Made by a program: the position numbers and the translations under genes. A stretch of 64,000 nucleotides of DNA from Epiperipatus broadwayi (taxonomy: Eukaryota > Onychophora > Udeonychophora > Euonychophora > Peripatidae): the NCBI GenBank assembly GCA_028023455.1, contig JAQFVV010013302.1, positions 99,935-163,934 on the forward strand, written 5' to 3'. Shown one piece after another: positions 27,266 to 38,763 of this stretch (within the stretch, counting starts at the first letter, position 1; the number at the start of each line of letters is the position of its first letter). The notes below the pieces were generated by a model that did no database searches, was not told the DNA's origin, and saw nothing but the letters and a program-made list of their open reading frames with translations.

Positions 27266-27269
27266 ATGT

Positions 27270-28039
27270 ATTTTGCCAGATTTTCTTTTGCCACTAATAA
27301 ATAAGCATATAACGGATATAGTTTAGAAGATTCATAACTGGATCAATCTAATCAGCATCACTTTAGAAATTGAAGCTATACTTTACTTATTTAGTTGTAA
27401 ATAATATTTTAAGATAGTTGAAATTGAAATAAATTGAGATACTGGAAATGTCTTTGCACTTGTTATAATGCTTATCTGTTGAAGTAATTTAAAAGCCCCA
27501 AGAAAAAAGATTTTTTTTTACTAACTCACTCAATCATAATACTTTAGTCAAATTACTATATGATTTTCCAAATCATCACAATTGGTAAGATATTTTTATT
27601 TCAATATTTATGAATATTTACTTTTAATATTTTTTTGCTTGATTCTGTCCAAGATTGAACCTGAAAGCAAGGTTTAACAGAAGTAATTAGACATAAAAAA
27701 GTGTTTTTTAGTGTTTGACAAAAACTTACCAGTTAATTAATCAGTAAAAAAAATAATCCTGTTATATTTTGAATAATTGAAACATACAATCAATGAAGAT
27801 AAAAGACATTAAGTTAAATCATGGCCATGTGGCTATCATCAGACAAAAGTTTTTTGCTTTTTCTTAATTAAAATTTAATTAATATTTTGAGAATTTTATT
27901 AAATAAGTTGTTTATCATTTATCTCACTATCGAATTTAAAGAAAAGTTATCTCTGAAACCAAATGTAGTTTTTTAATTAATTTAATTAAAAATGTTAACT
28001 TATTTAAAATATGAATTTTATTTAGACAAAATATTTTAT
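27270..28039. other. AT-rich DNA with one possible relic motif
   Basis: Mostly featureless. On the minus strand, 27836-27842 reads CTGATGA followed by GCC-ACAT-GGC and then GATTTAAC, which may be a decayed copy of the core seen in the foldback families. Confidence 0.35.
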
Positions 28040-28091
28040 CTAAACTAAAAATGTTATATATAGAGCTTGCAAAATAAGCTCTTAACAAGCT

Positions 28092-28160
28092 TTGAGAATA
28101 TCCTCAACCCCAGACTGGTTTCTGCTTCTGGCATCATCAGTGAGTTGCTAGGATATTCAA
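28092..28160 (-). ncRNA. Hammerhead-like ribozyme motif (F2a left arm)
   Basis: On the minus strand the order is CTGATGA (28134-28140), stem II TGC-CAGAA-GCA, GAAAC (28118-28122), CA, and GTC (28113-28115). The sequence before the core (ATCCT, CAA, CTCA) can pair with the sequence after GTC (TGGG, TTG, AGGAT) as an interrupted stem I. This satisfies the CUGANGA, stem II, GAAA, stem III, UH consensus. Stem III would have only two pairs, so a dimeric form may be needed. Cleavage has not been shown. Confidence 0.5.
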
Positions 28161-28237
28161 GCATTAGATTAAAAATACTAGGACAAGCCCAGCACTTTAT
28201 CTAATGTATAACTATTGAGTTAATCTAATACTTGAAT

Positions 28238-28292
28238 ATCTTGGCACTTCACTGATGACACCAAAAGCAGAAACTGGTCTGGGGTTGAGGAT
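28238..28292 (+). ncRNA. Hammerhead-like motif (F2a right arm)
   Basis: CTGATGA at 28252-28258, GAAAC at 28270-28274 and GTC at 28277-28279 keep the conserved boxes. CTTCA before the core pairs with TGGGG after GTC, and ATCTT pairs with AGGAT further out. Stem II (ACACCAAAAGCA region) has decayed, so this copy is less convincing than the opposite arm. Confidence 0.4.
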
Positions 28293-28483
28293 AGTCTCAA
28301 AGCTTGTTAAGAGCTTATTTTGCAAGCTCTATATATAACATTTGTAAATCCAAGCATTATTAAATTAAGTCATGTGACATCTGACTTGATTTTTTTTATC
28401 ACTAAACTAAAAATATATTAATACCCATGTTGGATATTCTACATTTACATTACCCCCATACATATACTTACAAATAATTTAAT

Positions 28484-28487
<4 letters not shown>

Positions 28488-28576
<89 letters not shown>
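28488..28576. repeat. (TA)n microsatellite
   Basis: About 88 bp of pure TA repeat. Confidence 0.97.
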
Positions 28577-28577
<1 letters not shown>

Positions 28578-31500
28578 CGATTAAATTAATTTTAAAACTA
28601 TTTAGAGATTAAATCATATTTAAACAAACTTATTTATTTCTTAGCTCTTTAATTTTATAATAGCTTTGCTCAATTCATTTTTTCTTCCTAATTAGCTACT
28701 ACTGCTATAGCTTTCTTATTATAATGAAGTAATCATTTAATATTAAAATAAAGTGTAATTTAATATAGAAACTTTATTTAATATACAATAAAATATAGAA
28801 ATGTAATATATATTATGCATTAGATTTTTACCCGAAAGCATGTGTAGATGCTTTTAAATTATTGTATTAAGCAATGAATAATATTTGATTATTATACATT
28901 TGTAGATTTTCATATATTGTCATTCTCATAGTGTAATGATATAAAATAAAACAAATCTACCTTTGAATATCTGAGTGATAAAAGTTTGATGAGAATTATG
29001 TAAAGGTAAAACAAGAATATAATTTCATGATAATTCAAATTTCTTTAAAACCTTTAATGCTGTAATATTTTAAAATATTTTAATAATTTTTTTTCAATAC
29101 CTTTTCCATATATTTAAACCAATATGTTTGTTATAATAAATATAAAATGACTTTTTACAAAGAATTTGTGCATTTTAAGATATATATGAATTATTAATTA
29201 AACTCCACTCATAAATTAATGTAACCAGTTAGAAAAGTTGTTTGAATAATTAAAATTCTGCAGTTACATATGTCCTTACCACTAAATATTTTAAGACATG
29301 AATGTAAAAAAGATAATTAAAAGAGAAAAACAACAAACAGAAAATACTATTTCTACAATATATCTGGAGAAATCATTAGTTGGGTGCTGTTTTGTTATTT
29401 CCAGTTAATTCTCATGTGCGAAGGTTCTTATGATATTCAACAACATATGAATCTCATAAATAGACTGAATTCAAATATTAGAGATGTCAATTATTAGACC
29501 ATATTAAGAATTAAAACTTTTATATAACTTCTTGTGATTTGTTAAAAATATTTAATACTTGCATATTTCAATATTAAAAATCACATAATTTTTTAATCAG
29601 TTTATTTTGGCAAAGATTAGATGAGTAGGCATGTTTTAAGCAATGGACACAAGATGTCAGTATTAATAAGCTCACAAAATGCAGTCATAAATATGCAAAG
29701 TAAAAATAAAAGTTACTATTGCTTTAATAAAAATAAATAAATACATAGACAAATGATTTGTTGCTTAGAAATTCATATAAAGTTTAAGAATTGGATAAGA
29801 CAGAATTAAGCCACAATTCATGGCTCTTAGAGACCTAGAGGTTTTTTTTATTTTACTAATTGCATTAAACATCACAAATGAATTACATTAACGACTGCTT
29901 AATAACTTCTAAAATGAGAAAAAAAAATATCTAAAAATTTATAATTTTAAATTATATTTTTAATTATAAAATTGAGATTAAAATTTGTTACCTTCAGGTC
30001 AGTAATAATGTATTCAGGTTATGATGGCTAAAATCATTAAGAGCAAGAACTTAGAACAATGATTCTCAATTATGCCTTATGATATTTTGGAGAGGGCTCA
30101 TAATTTTTCAGAGTGTCATAGACCATGTGATAATTGATGCAGGATTTTCATGGAAATTACTAAAAGTGAGTTAAATTATTTTTTTAAAAATTATATATAT
30201 ATATTATTTATTAATATAAATAATTGCTGAAAATATAAATGTTTTTATGACAATGCCCCCTTCTGATAATACTGTCTGGATATTATAAGCAATTGACCTA
30301 AATATTTTCATTTTATTTTTTCTTCAATAAGTCAGAAATACACTAAATCAAAAAATGGCTCGTGATGCTTTCGTATTCAGAATAAAATTGGCTGTTTGAT
30401 ATAAGCTTTTTGTTCATTTCAAATCACAATCCAATTGTTTTGTATTTTTTCAATTTTTTTTTTGTAATTTATAAAGGCAGATATAAGTAAAAAGCATGGT
30501 TTAAATACACTAATATAAATTAAAAAATGAAAATGAAAATAATATCTAGACTTAATGAATTAATTATTCAATAATAAAAAAAGAAACATATATCACATTA
30601 CCTTTTTTTTAAAAAAATAGAATAATTTTATGATTATTATTAATAATTATTATAATTAGGGCTAGTCTGACATATGAGACATTTTAATGGAGAAAATATC
30701 CCCTCTTGTTTTATAATTAAATGTCACTTAATTCTTAAATGAATTTTTTATCATTCTTAAAATTTCCTAAATAAATCTTTAATTAAACAAATATATCAGA
30801 CAGTTTGAATATATTAAAATGTACAAGTTGATAAAATGAATTAAGTTCCTAAAATGTTAAAAGATAAAATTAAAACATATTATGGCTGATGCATTATACC
30901 AGGTTTAAGACTGTATTCACAAGGTTTGACAATTACTAAATGATGAGAGTCATTTACTGATTCAATCTTGAATAGTTATTTAGATTGTCTATCTAACTAT
31001 CTGAAAGAAAAATTTTTAAACTTCTGAAAAAAAAATTAGCCTAGTTTTGCACCCCAGGTCATAAATATGGCAGATGGGTTACCTCAATGCCCCAAATCTC
31101 TCCTAATAACTTTTACAATAATTTTAAAAAGTGTAGTTTTTAGCTTTATTTTGGACACCAAAATTAAGCAACCACAAACCTGATTATATTCATAATAATA
31201 GACATTTTAATTCAGGTAAAACTGATGGAAAAAAATTTATGAGTGTAGTGGATGATGGATGGAAAAGTTTATAAAGAAGAACTAAAAGTACATATTTATC
31301 TAGAGAATAGTTTAAATATTTTGACAAGCTGTAAAATTATTAAATGAGAGATTATTAATGCACATTTATAATAACTAAATGATTTCTAATTCATATCAAT
31401 ATTAATTAAATGATTACTTCTCAAAGATCATATGATATAAAAACATGAAGATTTGACTTAGGAATCTTTAACTTTTCAGTCCATTGTAAGAAAATATGTA

Positions 31501-33428
31501 GAACTATTATTAAAATAGTTTTATACAGATTGGTCTCAGTATTTACATTCGTGATTATGTAGTTTTATATTATAACTATGTAAAAACACAAGAGAAGTTA
31601 AAATTAAAAATTATTTATCAGATAAAAAACAACAAATCGATATATTTCTTCACTATTAAATTAGTAAAAAGCTTGGTGAAAAAAAAAATTGAAAAAAAAG
31701 TATATTAAATATTTCTCACTTGATTTAACTTTGGTGTTTTATTAGCTATTTTTAAGTTTTATTTGTGCTTATAATAATTTTATAGGGTAAGGAAATTATA
31801 TTTTGTTATATTTATGCTAACTTACTTTTAATTAACACATTTTTATGTGTTTGTATTTCTTATTTGTTTTGTTTTTATAATATTATTTTATCAAATTTCA
31901 TTATTAAGACTGTTTTATGTATTATTTTTAATATATATAAACAATATCACAAAAGTTTTTCATTTTATTGAAAGAACTGTTGTTGAAATTTCAGCAGATA
32001 TATTGTTTAAGTTTTTTTTTTTAAAAAAAATGCTCCTGGAAATCCTTTGATAAGTTTGTTGCACATCTAGTATATATTCTCTTGCCATGGTTTTGTATCT
32101 GTTCAGTGAAATGATTTTGTTGTTGTTGTTGTTGTTTTATACTATGGTTTTATATTTGACACATATATTTATCAATAAATTTTGTTTAATAAAATTTTAT
32201 TTAAAACATCTAAACAATTTTTTTTTAATTTTTTTTGTTGCCTTTTAAATTACCTATCAATATTAAAAATACAAGTATATGTGCATACATTAAGAGTACA
32301 TTTTGATTAAAATATAACGTAACAGATGATAACTAAGTAACTATTTTTTAATTCAGGTTATTGCACTTTGTAAGTACATATATTTATTATTACTGTGAAT
32401 GATTCATGAACGAGTGAGACTATTTTAACTACAGAAAAAAGGAAAAAAGATACGGAGAGAGAAAGATAGATAAAAAAAAAATTATAGATTAGTTTTGTAA
32501 TGATTATATAAAACAAGCTGTGAACTAGAAATATTCCATACTTTATTGATCCCAAAGTATATTTACTTGATCATTTTTAACTTTGTATGCAGAAAATGTT
32601 TTTTAAACACAGATATAGTGTATTCTGATTTTATTTAAAACGGATATATATATAATTAATTTCATATTCAAGTTCTTTCTTTTTATCTTTAACTGCGATC
32701 ATATGATATATTAAAGATTTTTTTAAAATAGATAATTTTATCTTTAATGTCTCTTTAGTTTCAGTAAATAGAACTTAAACATGCAGTTTAAACAAAATCC
32801 AAAGATTTAATAATGTCATAAACTGTTTGCGAGATCATTTAATAAATTGTATATTTTAAAGGCAACAGAGAAAAAAGCCATTATAAAGGACAATTAATTA
32901 TTATTTTTATTTTTAATTTTCTTATTTGTTATTATGTTAATAATATAATTTTAATTTCTTTTAAATGTATTTTAATCTTAAATTTGAAATTTTCTTATAA
33001 TATTAATAACATAATTAAATAAAAAATATTACAATAATAACAATAGAAAGCCATTCAAACAAAATTATTTCTAATTCCTATGAAAAATTAAAATATATCT
33101 TTAATTTAAACTTGAAAATTATATTTTATAAAACGTTTTAAACATTGAATGGTAAAAATGATTTATAAGAAAGCTAGAAGTAATTTTATGTTGAGCTTGG
33201 TTGTGATTCTTAGTTAAAGGCAAACCCATTTCCACTATGAAGACTTTATCCAAGATATTCTACAATAGATTATTGATTTCGTTCATTGGAAAGATATGAT
33301 TAAGAATAAAATACAATACATGGATAGATATAAATGTTGACCTCCTTCAAAAATATTTTTTTTTACAAAATATGTTGAAAGACATTATCACATGATGACA
33401 GATGAACTTAAGGATTAACATACTATAC
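28577..33428. other. AT-rich DNA, almost no landmarks
   Basis: Nearly 5 kb with no convincing gene, RNA or repeat copy. Landmarks are a possible hAT-like end near 30058 (CAATGATTCTCAA), a slightly GC-richer block at about 31040-31230 without a readable frame, and a short (TTG)n run near 32116-32133. Confidence 0.5.
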
Positions 33429-33440
33429 ACATGGATATAA

Positions 33441-33732
33441 AAACAAGCAAAACTCTCCACACAGTAGTGCCACTCAGTGCAATCCAGAGTAATCAATGGA
33501 TGCCAGAAGGCTTGTGCATATAATCCCTATCTAGTGACTACTCATCCAATATCCCCAGACTAGTTTCTGGCTTGTGGTCTGGATTTGAGAGCCCTGCACT
33601 TAGATTTTAGACATCCATTGATTACTCTGGCTTGCACTGAGTAACACTACTGTGTGGAGAGTTTTGCCTGTTTTAATAGCACTTATGAGCAAGGATAAGA
33701 AATGGTAATCATGTGATGTTTAGTGGTTTGAT
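33441..33732 (+). mobile_element. F1 foldback element, copy c
   Basis: A perfect 12 bp duplication, ACATGGATATAA, lies at 33429-33440 and 33733-33744. The element begins AAACAAGCAAAACTCTCC and has the F1 inverted unit, the partial direct unit ending AGAGTTTTGCCTGTTTTAAT, and the tail with AAGAAATGGTAATCATGTGA. The minus-strand core near 33541-33590 keeps GTC and GAAAC but has lost CTGATGA through a small deletion. Confidence 0.88.
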
Positions 33733-33744
33733 ACATGGATATAA

Positions 33745-35081
33745 TCATTACTCTACATAGTCATTCCATAACTCATTTTTAACTTTTTACTTTTTGTCTA
33801 TTTATCTTTTGTTTGGAATTATAATGTCTATATTCACTTGCAGATATATGCTGATGATAAATATGAGAAGTAATGATGTTCAAATGTTTTTATATTGGAT
33901 ATTCACAATCTTCATTGCAAAGACACTCTTAAATGTTTCAAATATGAAAAAAAAAAAATAAGTGAAGAAGAAAAATGTTTGATAAAAATATTTTTTTATA
34001 AATATTTTTTCGTTGTGGAAAAGATTTATCATAAAAAATACCATAAATATTTACGTACAACTTAATATTTATTCACAACTGCAGCTGTTGCAAGTGTTTT
34101 TTGTGCAAATGGTTTATTATAATGTTTTTACCATATACAACAAAGTATAATATTAAATTTTATCAAAAAATACAGAGTATAAGCCAATAATAAATCATAA
34201 TATTAAAATATCTCATCCGCATGCAGAGAATCATTTTATAGCTATTATCTTCTCCTCAGGTAAAGTGCAGAAAAAGCTTGGGTCAAATTTTGTTTACTTT
34301 AAAAAATTATCTTGCATAATTTTGTGCAGTCAGAGAGTACCAATCTCTGGGACATATAGACCTCAGTTTGCCCCCAGTTCTACCATATCCAGCCCTCAAA
34401 CCATTTGATTATTTCTTGTTAACTGTATAAATCATTTGATGTGCCTAGAAGTAGATGCTATATAAATTTATTTTCTAGCTTTTTAATACTTTTACTTATA
34501 TATATTCATAAAGAAACCTATTATTTGTGCTATTTTATTGTGCAGCGTCTAGGATTATAATGTAAAAATCTAATGTTTTTTTTTTATTTAGATCCTTAGA
34601 TCAATTCTTAAGGGTTAAATAAGTTTTGATTTGATACAATTCTTATGAGCAAGCATGTGATGCTCAATGGTTTAACTACATAATAATAATAAAATTTTAA
34701 AATGACAATATAAAATATAACATATATTGTAAGTAACAATAGATTACTAGTCATGTGATAATGTGAGAATGCAAAAACATGAGAATTGAATTAAATAAAT
34801 ATATTTATTTACAAACATCAATAATGATAAAAAATTAATGACAAGAATAATGACTAAAGTATCATAAAATCTCTTGGATTTTATGAAATATAAATAATAT
34901 TATAACCAGATAAACCGACTATTGCTAATTTGTGTAAACTTTTCATACATATTGTAAAAACAAATCCAAATATTAAAGGAAGTTATTTAACAAGGTAATA
35001 TGTGCTTTTATAAGTATTATCCTAAAATATACTTATTAGATATGTTTTATTGGATCTTTATATATTTTATAATATAATATT
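33745..35081. other. AT-rich DNA with an F1 tail fragment
   Basis: A short match to the F1 tail, TTATGAGCAAGCATGTGATG then CTCAATGGTTT, lies at about 34641-34675. The rest is unassigned. Confidence 0.45.
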
Positions 35082-35194
35082 TATATAAGGCTATAATCTT
35101 AGTACATGCATCTTGTGTGCTTAATTTTATTACAAGAGAGACCTCTACAAATCTTAATGCAAGATTCGACTTTATAAAGATAAGAGCAGCCACT
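35082..35194 (+). repeat. F8 dispersed repeat, copy b
   Basis: Partner of 3456-3560. Shared blocks are AAGGCTATAATCTTA, GACCTCTACAAATCT and CAAGATT then GACTTTA. The family type is unknown. Confidence 0.5.
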
Positions 35195-35469
35195 CTTATC
35201 TTCAACCTATTTTTCTAATTATATAGGCAAATCTAAAGCATTTTGGTTTGGGAGCATGAAGCTAATAAATTCTTCACTGATTAAGTCCACTATTTCTGTT
35301 ACACATTAATGTTCACAAAATCTTTCAATTTCCAAATCAATATTCAGATCTTAAATTTAGAAATATTATGAGTCAATTTAAAGTTGTAAATATTAATTCT
35401 TGTTAAGTGCAATATCAGAACATAATAATATAATATAATGTAACTTCATTAGTCTATATTAGTTTCCAT

Positions 35470-35840
35470 AGAAGTACCATTAAATGTATTTGTTTGTACC
35501 ATCAATTTTTATAAGAGCAAGACTTATGTGTAAGTACCCTTTTTTTTTGTAAGTGAAAATGTGTTTTTTAAAGAGAAAAATAATTTAAATTATTGACATT
35601 TAATGTTAAATCTTTTATTGTGTTTAAAAAAATTTTTATCTTTCAGTTATTGCTGGATTAATATGTGTGATATTTCATGACAGATCTAATGTATAAGTAC
35701 CAAAAAAAGATTTTATAATGCTAGCAATAAATAATAAAAATACAAACATTAACAGATACTATTATTAAATGTATTTATTTATGCTGTCAACTTTCATCAG
35801 AGCAGGTCTAATGTGTAAGCACCCAAATATTTTATCTAAT
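35470..35840 (-). repeat. Direct repeat pair with CTGATGA-type motif
   Basis: Two blocks at about 35473-35540 and 35762-35824 share ATTAAATGTATTT, then a TCAA-TTT-AT segment, then AGAGCA, and end in TGTAAG then ACCC. On the minus strand the second block reads TGCTCTGATGAAAGTTGACA followed by GCATAAATAAAT. This resembles the F3 core and its AATAAA-like follow-on. It may be an eroded element of the same group. Confidence 0.45.
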
Positions 35841-36489
35841 GCTTCAAATTATCACCTATATTAGTTATAAGATTATGTTTGCTATTTACTTGCATTTGTG
35901 AATTTTACTATGAATTGATGATTTATTAACCCAATTTTTTTATATAGCTTATATTTATTGTGCTACTGTATAAACCAAAGTTTTTCAAGAACTATCTATA
36001 TTTATATTTTAAATATTATTTATATAAATTTCTTAAGTTTAAAAAATTAAGTAATTTTTGTCTTATCAAAAATTAATTTTATAAATTCCTTTATTTTTTC
36101 ACTAATTCTATGCAAATATGTTAAGCTATCTACTTAAAGACAGGTAGATATAATTAGATTTTAGAATACTAAGATATTTAATCATTGGTGGTTGTTTACC
36201 ATTGCTTGGCACCCAGTAAACATAATTTACTTTAGCATTTTAAATGTGAAGCTATCTCATAAAATAATGAAGCCAATTAAAAACAAAAATACAGTGAAAT
36301 TACTTACGTTTATTAAAATAAGATGAAGATACAATATACCATTATTTTATATGACAAACTTATTTCTAAATTTTTACTGATAATTTTAATATTAAAAATG
36401 TTCATCTAATATTTTCCAATATAATTTATAGTAATCAATATAGCAAATCATATATAGCATGACATTGCTTTTATAAGCTTGTATTTACA

Positions 36490-36640
36490 AATATGTAATA
36501 TAGAGGGCATACCAATAGCTGAAACAAGCTCTTAACTCATAAGTGCAGTAAGAGAAAATATTTAAATCTTTATCCGGAACATTCCTATCCCCAGACTAAT
36601 TGGTTTCAAGCTTATGGCTCACCTCAGTGAAAAAAAAATA
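36490..36640 (-). mobile_element. Foldback-family relic (F2-like)
   Basis: On the minus strand TCACTGAGGTGAGCCATAAG is followed by CTTGAAACC, AATTAGTCTGGGG and later TTAAGAGCTTGTTT. The order of core, GAAAC, GTCTGGGG and GAGCTTGTT follows family F2, but the sequence is a different subfamily. GAGC and GCTT can form stem II. No duplication was found. Confidence 0.5.
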
Positions 36641-36918
36641 TCAAATTTTTTTCCCATCAAAAAATAATGTGCAAACTTTATAATCTCATTAAAAAATAAA
36701 TAGAGAAATAAATAAATATATTTGTTTAATCTTTATTTTGAAAGTGAAATGCAGCAGTGGCTGTTTAAAATTATACTATATATATATATTGCTTCATTAA
36801 AAAATCGAAATAATTAAAAAAAATGTTGATTATAAATTTTAATATATAAAAATATAGTATTATTATATTGTGATTCTTAATAAATCTAAATACTATTTCA
36901 ACAAGAAAATTCAGTTGA

Positions 36919-37025
36919 AGCCTTCAAAGGATAGCTTAGTTGGTTAAAACGTTGCTTTAAAATTCACTATTTGAGAATCTAAAGATGTAAGTTCGACTCC
37001 TATGTTAATATTGTTCCCAATCAGG
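36919..37025 (+). mobile_element. tRNA-like SINE, second family
   Basis: A 17 bp duplication with one mismatch, CAAGAAAATTCAGTTGA (36902-36918) and CAAGAAAATGCAGTTGA (37026-37042), flanks 107 bp. Inside are a Pol III A-box-like TAGCTTAGTTGGTTAAA and a B-box-like AGTTCGACTCC, 60 or so bases apart. The acceptor ends do not pair, so it is not a functional tRNA. It is best read as a retroposed tRNA-derived SINE. Confidence 0.7.
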
Positions 37026-37400
37026 CAAGAAAATGCAGTTGACAAGTTCTTTTTTTAACCAATTAATAATGGATTAATAGGAATTTTCTATCTACACATA
37101 GTCTTTTCCAAACATTCCTGAACTAGAAAATTGCAAATGATTGCTACAACATATTGATATTTCTAAAACACTTATTACATTTCTCTGGGATTGTGCTTTG
37201 AAATATTTCTCAAAACATTCCTAAACTTTTCAAATCCCTTCCAGTATATTTAGGTTTTCTTTTTTTTTTTTTATCTCAGTATAAAATTTAGTGTAAATTT
37301 ATTATTAATATAAAAAATGATATTTCATTAAGAAAAACATGATTCAATGTTATTTTTTGAAATAAAAAAAACCGAATCAAATGCAACTAATATGACTTAA

Positions 37401-37696
37401 ATATTGCTTATAACACTTCATTCATATACACTTTAATGGAACAAATTTTCTTAAAAACTTCTTTATTTTCTTACAGTTTTGACTGTCCAGCAGTCTTCAT
37501 CAGAGCTCTATCTCCTTCACTGCATTAGATAGAGCTCTGATGAAGACTGCTGGACAGTCAAAACTGTAAGAAAATAAAGAAGTTTTTAAGAAAATTTGTC
37601 GCATTAAATTGTATATGAATGAAGTGTTATAAGCAATATATATGATTATATGAAGATATGCAAAGAAAGTGAAGGAGAAGAATAAGAAAATATACT
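37401..37696 (+). mobile_element. F3 foldback element, copy a
   Basis: A perfect 14 bp duplication, CTAATATGACTTAA, lies at 37387-37400 and 37697-37710. Two arms of about 110 bp (37401-37513 and 37527-37639) are almost perfectly complementary around a 13 bp spacer, and a tail of about 57 bp follows. The core reads CTGATGA (37537-37543), GACTG-CTGGA-CAGTC, then AAAAC in place of GAAAC. AATAAAG follows. No coding capacity. Confidence 0.9.
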
Positions 37697-37713
37697 TCTA
37701 ATATGACTTAAAC

Positions 37714-38640
37714 TCATAGACTAATCAATATAGAGAAATTAGAAAATATTGACAAATAAATCAAAATTACTACTATAAAATTTTTGCCAGATCTATTCTA
37801 ATGCACAGTAAAATTTACACTTCATGTTAAAAGTTTGGACATTTTTTATTAGAATTTGTAGAATGTGTGTATGCATTTTTTGAGTCAAATAAAAAATATA
37901 AATTGCAGAATATTTTCAATGAATGTATTTATTGATAATTTTACTTACTTAATAATTTAAGACTAAAAATTGGAAAAATATATCAAACTTAGAATTCAGG
38001 GAAGCATTAAATATTAAAATGAAGTATCTAAGACTTTTACAACAGTAACTTTTAATAATAACATGGCTACAATTCTTTAAATGAAAACATGTGTTTTTAA
38101 ATCCTTTTTCTTCCACAATTAAAATCAATATACAAATTTCATAAGAATCTGCACACACATATGTATATATATATATAACTACACACACATATATCAAAGC
38201 ACTGTGAATAAAGAACAATATAAAAAAGAAAATAAATTTATATAATAGTCAATTACTAAAAAAATAATCAATAAAAAACAATAACTATATGGAAACTTCA
38301 GAAAACCTCTTCTACATCAGCTGTAATTTGAATTTTAAACACTACCTGTATCAATAAATACATATTTGATGTAATTAATTAAATTTTTAAAATGTTCAAT
38401 GTAAGATAAATAAATTTATATTTATTTCACAATCCTTTATTGAAATATTGATAAGTCCAATCTGCCTAAAAACTTTTTGTATATTTTCTACAAACAACTG
38501 ATATCTGATACAAAAATATGGAAATGTGAATGTATCAGTAACATTTCTCACATTAATATTTAATGAATATCCAATATTCCTTTTGAATATTTAAATCAAG
38601 AATATGCAATTGAAGAATTATGTATAAAAATGAAGTTTTT
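37714..38640. other. AT-rich DNA, nothing recognised
   Basis: The leftward open frame across 37949-38218 is low complexity and I do not regard it as a gene. Confidence 0.5.
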
Positions 38641-38658
38641 ATGGTGTTCTAAAGAAAT

Positions 38659-38763
38659 TTATTTTTCCATTTTTGACAATAAAGCCACTAGATAAATTTT
38701 TCTACGCACATCTGGAGTCTTATCAACAGGTTCAGGACAACCCATGGTCATCATATTTAATTG
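38659..38763 (-). CDS. Possible terminal exon of a host gene
   Basis: On the minus strand an open segment begins after a possible splice acceptor (TTTCATTTGTGAAG) and reads QLNMMTMGCPEPVDKTPDVR then RKIYLVALLSKMEK and a stop. It is clearly richer in G and C than its surroundings and uses ordinary codons. Stops lie just upstream in the same frame, which fits an exon boundary. The stop codon overlaps an AATAAA. I do not recognise the protein. It could also be a fragment of a transposon or a processed copy. No other exon could be found. Confidence 0.35.
   Translation of the reverse strand, partial: QLNMMTMGCPEPVDKTPDVRRKIYLVALLSKMEK

Larger units (their letters stand above)
18890..27269 (+). 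mobile_element. LTR retrotransposon, Ty3/gypsy-type, deleted
   Basis: Two long direct repeats flank a gag-like region and an integrase C-terminus. The ends read TGTAAAG...TACAACA, and ATGT is present on both sides (18890-18893 and 27266-27269), consistent with a 4 bp target duplication. A polypurine tract lies directly before the 3' LTR. Protease, RT, RNase H and most of integrase are missing, so it cannot move on its own. The integrase C-terminus with KFY-IYKGPY and GTYN fits Ty3/gypsy. Confidence 0.9.
28053..28401 (+). mobile_element. F2 foldback element, copy a
   Basis: A perfect 13 bp duplication, CTAAACTAAAAAT, flanks it at 28040-28052 and 28402-28414. Two inverted arms of about 120 bp (about 28053-28175 and 28220-28341) would form a long hairpin with ends GTTATATATAGAGC and GCTCTATATATAAC. 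A 3' tail of about 60 bp follows and includes AAGTCATGTGACATCTGACT. Both arms carry the hammerhead-like core. The shared tail and arms identify the related element at 45976. There is no coding capacity. Confidence 0.88.

Noticed and set aside
30058-30160. hAT transposon end (CAATGATTCTCAA)
   Set aside because: Only one end resembles a hAT terminus. I found no matching inverted end or 8 bp duplication.
31847-32050. 67-residue rightward frame
   Set aside because: It is an F, L and I-rich low-complexity frame typical of T-rich DNA, without domain or context.
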